A stretch of 51,479 nt of DNA from a virus, in the IMG/VR virus record IMGVR_UViG_3300030110_003917, positions 1-51,479 of that record. One strand, given 5' to 3'. Below the pieces are notes generated by a model. That model was not told where the DNA came from. It was given only the letters and a program-made list of their open reading frames with translations, and did not search any database. A program made the translations under genes and the position numbers. Positions 50,401 to 51,479 of this stretch are shown here, piece after piece. Positions within the stretch are counted from its first letter, which is position 1. Each line of letters opens with the position of its first letter.

Positions 50401-51479
50401 GAATTTAATGGAGCTGCTGCAAAAATATCTGGAACTAGCGGTGGTCAAATAAGTTTAAATTACAACACAACTTCAAATCAATCTTTAATTTGGTATGGTG
50501 GTGGTACGTCAGAACAATTTAAAGTTACAAACGCAGGCGTTGCAACTTTTACAGGTAAAGGAATATTCAATGATAGCGCTAGAGTAGCTAATAATAAATA
50601 TTTTGAAGGCACTCATAGTAATGGTTCTACAGCATTGAGAATGATTGGCATTGATAACAATGGCGACATGTTTATAGGTGGTATTGATGGTAATGTTGGT
50701 AATGTAACCATAAGAGATGGCTCTGGAAATAACACTATAGTTTTAGCTTCTAATAATGCGACTTTTGGAGGGACAATAACTGCAGCAGGTGGTTCTACTA
50801 ATAATAATGATGATGCTAATATTTTAACCTTAAATGCTAGTCAACATGCAAGGCTTTTAGTAGATACTTCTTCAACAAGTGGTCATAGAGCAACTCTAGT
50901 TTTAGAGTCTAATAGCAATGAATTAACTTTAGCAACAACAGGCAGTGCCTCTGAATTAATACCTGTTGGTGATTTTACATTAAACACTACTGGCGGTGAA
51001 ATGATTTTCCAACAAGACACTAATGATGGAAATATTAATTTTAACTGTGATGACGGTAGTGGTGGCGTAACAACATATTTATCTTTTGATGGTGGTGATA
51101 CAGACATTAATGTTTATAAGAGTCTTCATATGTCAGACAATGTTAAAGCAAATTGGGGTAATGGTAACGACCTTCAAATATATCATGATGGTTCAAATAG
51201 TTATATAGATAACAATATAGGTTGGTTAAATATACCTGTCAGTCAAAATGGGGTGAGTATCGCTAACGCAGATTTTAGTGCATCTATTGCTAGATTTCTT
51301 CTTGGTGGAGCTGTAGAACTCTACCATAATGGAACAAAAATGGTTGAAACAATGTCTGATGGTATTGCTGTTCCAGCAACTAAAGGTGTTTACTTTGATG
51401 GTGGTGCTCATACGTATATAAAAGAAATTAGTGCAGATAGATTAGGTTTATATGCTGGTGGTGTATTAATGTTAGATTT
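44425..51479 (+). CDS. Giant tail fibre protein (3' truncated by window end)
   Basis: The frame stays open for 2351 codons to the window end, with no stop. The N-terminal 110 residues are a probable attachment domain. Then come modules well known from marine phage fibres: SNLYFTNERVDDRVNAL (twice: near 45883 and 46225), HSKLDGIEASADVTD (46987), ALDTLNELAAALGDD (47491), LQIYHDGTNSS (47656 and similar), AATLSTAAQPNITSLGTL (47868 and 49875), and repeated xATFxGxV motifs near 48239, 48469, 49198, 49379, 49856, 50357, 50539 and 50758. It forms receptor-binding fibres. There is no chaperone domain visible within the window, as the end is missing. Confidence 0.85.
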   Translation, partial: MALNDDLTLVLGHVDDTKLPVTFRLLNTCTGENIDAEVFLIGGAKVGDVHISNNRTTGGVQGSEVTVNLNLSSIPIGDAYSLKFSTTNAGVVGKSKLVVFAEDAFSTKPLTSAGTDFILNSLSGGLVTVYKANVQYASGPVVVVHNNDLYLYLGAFPFTTTNITNELASGLWKNVLNLDTETLQDLIGAMVSSNTESGIAVTYDDTNGKLNFDVGDFTITQTGDTTGTVTVTNLANATLNSTLATVNSNVGSFGSTTAIPILTVNAKGLVTGVSTATISTVLTLAADSGSNDNVTIGTDTLTIAGGTGLDTTISNNNISVAIDSTVATLTGSQTLTNKTLTSPTLNSNTNIGSGGIINFGSNKISISGDAIEKKDSGNFLIKGEDVYIQNEAGSKTIIRGVSTVSYLSGAILYYNNSEVLRTIAGGTQLTGSLTLDSVALSAVQTSGESFADNDTSIMTSAAIDDRINAAILTKDNTDEITEGSSNLYFTNERVDDRVNALLTAGSNITLTYDDAGNTLTIAAAQLTNEQVQDVIGSMLGGDETGGIAVTYDDANNHIDFALSSIPNSSLANSSVTINSNSLALGGTLTLDTGDIGEGSNLYFTNERVDDRVNALVTAGTGITSTYDDAAGTLTLATTITQYTNALARGAISVSGNALSYNSSTGVITSNFEESPTFTGTVTVSNGVALTGSHLTLADGVKAIMGDGNDFQIYHDPGTHSPDGGTINVGSWIKSDSGNLLIHQSDADQDIIFMNDNGSGGDAIYMTLDGGTKSIDISVPLNVGVDDTGHDVKFFGATSGQYMLWDESADKLIVTGEIEAGSLDISGDVDVDGTLETDALTIGGVTSVPFEAADHSKLDGIEASADVTDTTNVTAAGALMDSELTDLAAVKAINQGLTTSSNVAFGNVTTTGSITRSSGTLNINGSSLALNNAAASKTYILGTDGGSVQLRHNDSTKIETTSTGATVTGAISATTFSGDLNGTINTATTATTQSASNNSTKVATTAYVDTAVTNLVDSSPSALDTLNELAAALGDDANFSTTVTNSIATKLPLAGGTMTGNLQLNDNVILKIGTGGTDLQIYHDGTNSSIQNSTGDLFIYGGTDDIRIRAKNDEESIVATPNGAVTLYYDGSSKLATTSAGASVTGTLAATLSTAAQPNITSLGTLTALTVDNITADGNKVQIGTISSGTLNENTGVKLAIIGDSGDNNDGLIITRDNGNQNQLDQFINIYNDGTSTFVTSGGTSTHGTFDFKSTNDKGDTSVSRLSIDASGNATFAGNIEADVASGGGITIDSADIGTLKFLGSGSVHNWGLVTTKTAAGDFGIYKSNSTGGDPNTAGTAQLYFTNAGNATFAGHVNITGSSKNLVLANSNNIRFKNNAGAERNILTLDSNDDVQFGGSIDHIRFLTNDSSEKMRLTSGGRLGIGVTAPSYSLEVLGDSQVVARFKASNNSTAANNGGALIDIQNTNSTNGNMSSLIFRDSNGNGSSGIFGYHADHSDGEGFLTFGTRNSSGSFAEKMRLDSNGRVGINTNSPSYALEVINSTYDNIGWGGSSVVGFLTQQGSNPAFRTVGDLDIVFYANNNLQLTIDDGSATFTGQVNSGRLFVEQSGADMIDMTRTSVGTYRLAISSTDKFSIFDVGANADRLIIDSSGNTTFNGDVTIQDSSPQLTLLDTTNNTDALIYSDDTGGINISADENNEQGSSAIKFYIDGGEKARLDSSGRLGLGVTSLSSMFTLQGNETGGQTITHLHLNSGNNNSFPFIASLNNATISSATYGWTFNNSSSTGNLEIGRRNNSTTTSTVLTLERSSGNATFAGSVAATLSTAAQPNITSLGTLTSLTTSGNVTLGDAVTDQHVANGSLRILGNAADTPSVLNVINGTDNNEGNDVADIRVVAANRVLTAERANIEVYTNDDQAADLGGGIGFGGRHTNSSTNDTLFATVKAGKSNATSANYLGYLQIGTSDAASDITERFRIDSTRATFAGDVRINGNDLEFNGAAAKISGTSGGQISLNYNTTSNQSLIWYGGGTSEQFKVTNAGVATFTGKGIFNDSARVANNKYFEGTHSNGSTALRMIGIDNNGDMFIGGIDGNVGNVTIRDGSGNNTIVLASNNATFGGTITAAGGSTNNNDDANILTLNASQHARLLVDTSSTSGHRATLVLESNSNELTLATTGSASELIPVGDFTLNTTGGEMIFQQDTNDGNINFNCDDGSGGVTTYLSFDGGDTDINVYKSLHMSDNVKANWGNGNDLQIYHDGSNSYIDNNIGWLNIPVSQNGVSIANADFSASIARFLLGGAVELYHNGTKMVETMSDGIAVPATKGVYFDGGAHTYIKEISADRLGLYAGGVLMLD

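Noticed and set aside
45030-51411. Many minus-strand ORFs of 60-136 residues under the fibre gene
   Set aside because: They are Val/Ser/Pro-rich shadows of Thr/Ser/Asn/Gly-rich forward coding sequence; no start context or conserved motif.
1-51479. CRISPR array or insertion sequence
   Set aside because: No regularly spaced direct repeats with unique spacers and no transposase with flanking inverted repeats were seen.

Overview
This window is most of the genome of a temperate, tailed (podovirus-like) phage, probably infecting a marine member of the Bacteroidota (Flavobacteriia-like). The sequence is AT-rich and nearly all coding, with start codons that overlap or abut the preceding stop. Signs of a Bacteroidota host are an IntDOT-like tyrosine integrase, a DUF3127 OB-fold protein in the replication block, a DUF5675 protein beside a holin-like gene, Bacteroidetes-phage-type replication proteins, and few Shine-Dalgarno sequences outside one minus-strand operon. 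Both window ends look like tail-fibre sequence: the first 264 bases are the 3' end of a gene, and the last 7 kb are an open tail-fibre gene with no stop. The break in the molecule therefore probably lies in the tail-fibre region.

Layout. 1-1002: fibre-like gene end and two small virion or membrane proteins. 1136-4313: DUF1617-like protein, holin-like protein, DUF5675 protein, calcineurin-like phosphoesterase, DUF1599 protein and two small genes. 4314-6483: lysogeny module on the minus strand (integrase, S24-like repressor) around a candidate attP made of repeated GTTCAGT sites and a tRNA-3'-end-like stretch. 6649-10933: early and replication operon (ERF annealing protein, DUF1376 protein, DUF6633-like protein, two DnaA-domain-IV-like proteins, DUF3127 protein, HTH protein). 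10934-11210: non-coding island between convergent operons. 11211-13815: minus-strand operon of seven unrecognised small proteins, with unusually strong Shine-Dalgarno sequences and repeated hairpin elements between genes. 14109-27453: ejection and internal proteins, including a 3051-residue polyvalent protein, then the P22-like portal. 27450-31833: run of very small membrane, basic and Cys-rich proteins, a 3TM holin-like protein, an outer-membrane beta-barrel and a thioredoxin-fold fusion. 31931-32939: a second HTH regulator and a small partner. 32936-35473: minus-strand terminase large subunit, PD-(D/E)xK nuclease-like protein and a small ORF. 35525-51479: scaffold, major capsid protein, neck and tail proteins, and the tail fibre.

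How it works together. The integrase and repressor establish lysogeny. The divergent early operon replicates DNA by annealing-dependent recombination. The late genes build a short-tailed virion whose very large internal protein is probably ejected with the DNA. Lysis functions appear in two places (1.5-2.3 kb and 28-31 kb).

The least explained features are RNA-level. A family of U-tract hairpins sits directly before the start codons of late genes. A pair of leader hairpin elements in the minus operon shows a compensated outer stem. A multi-hairpin island lies between the convergent operons.
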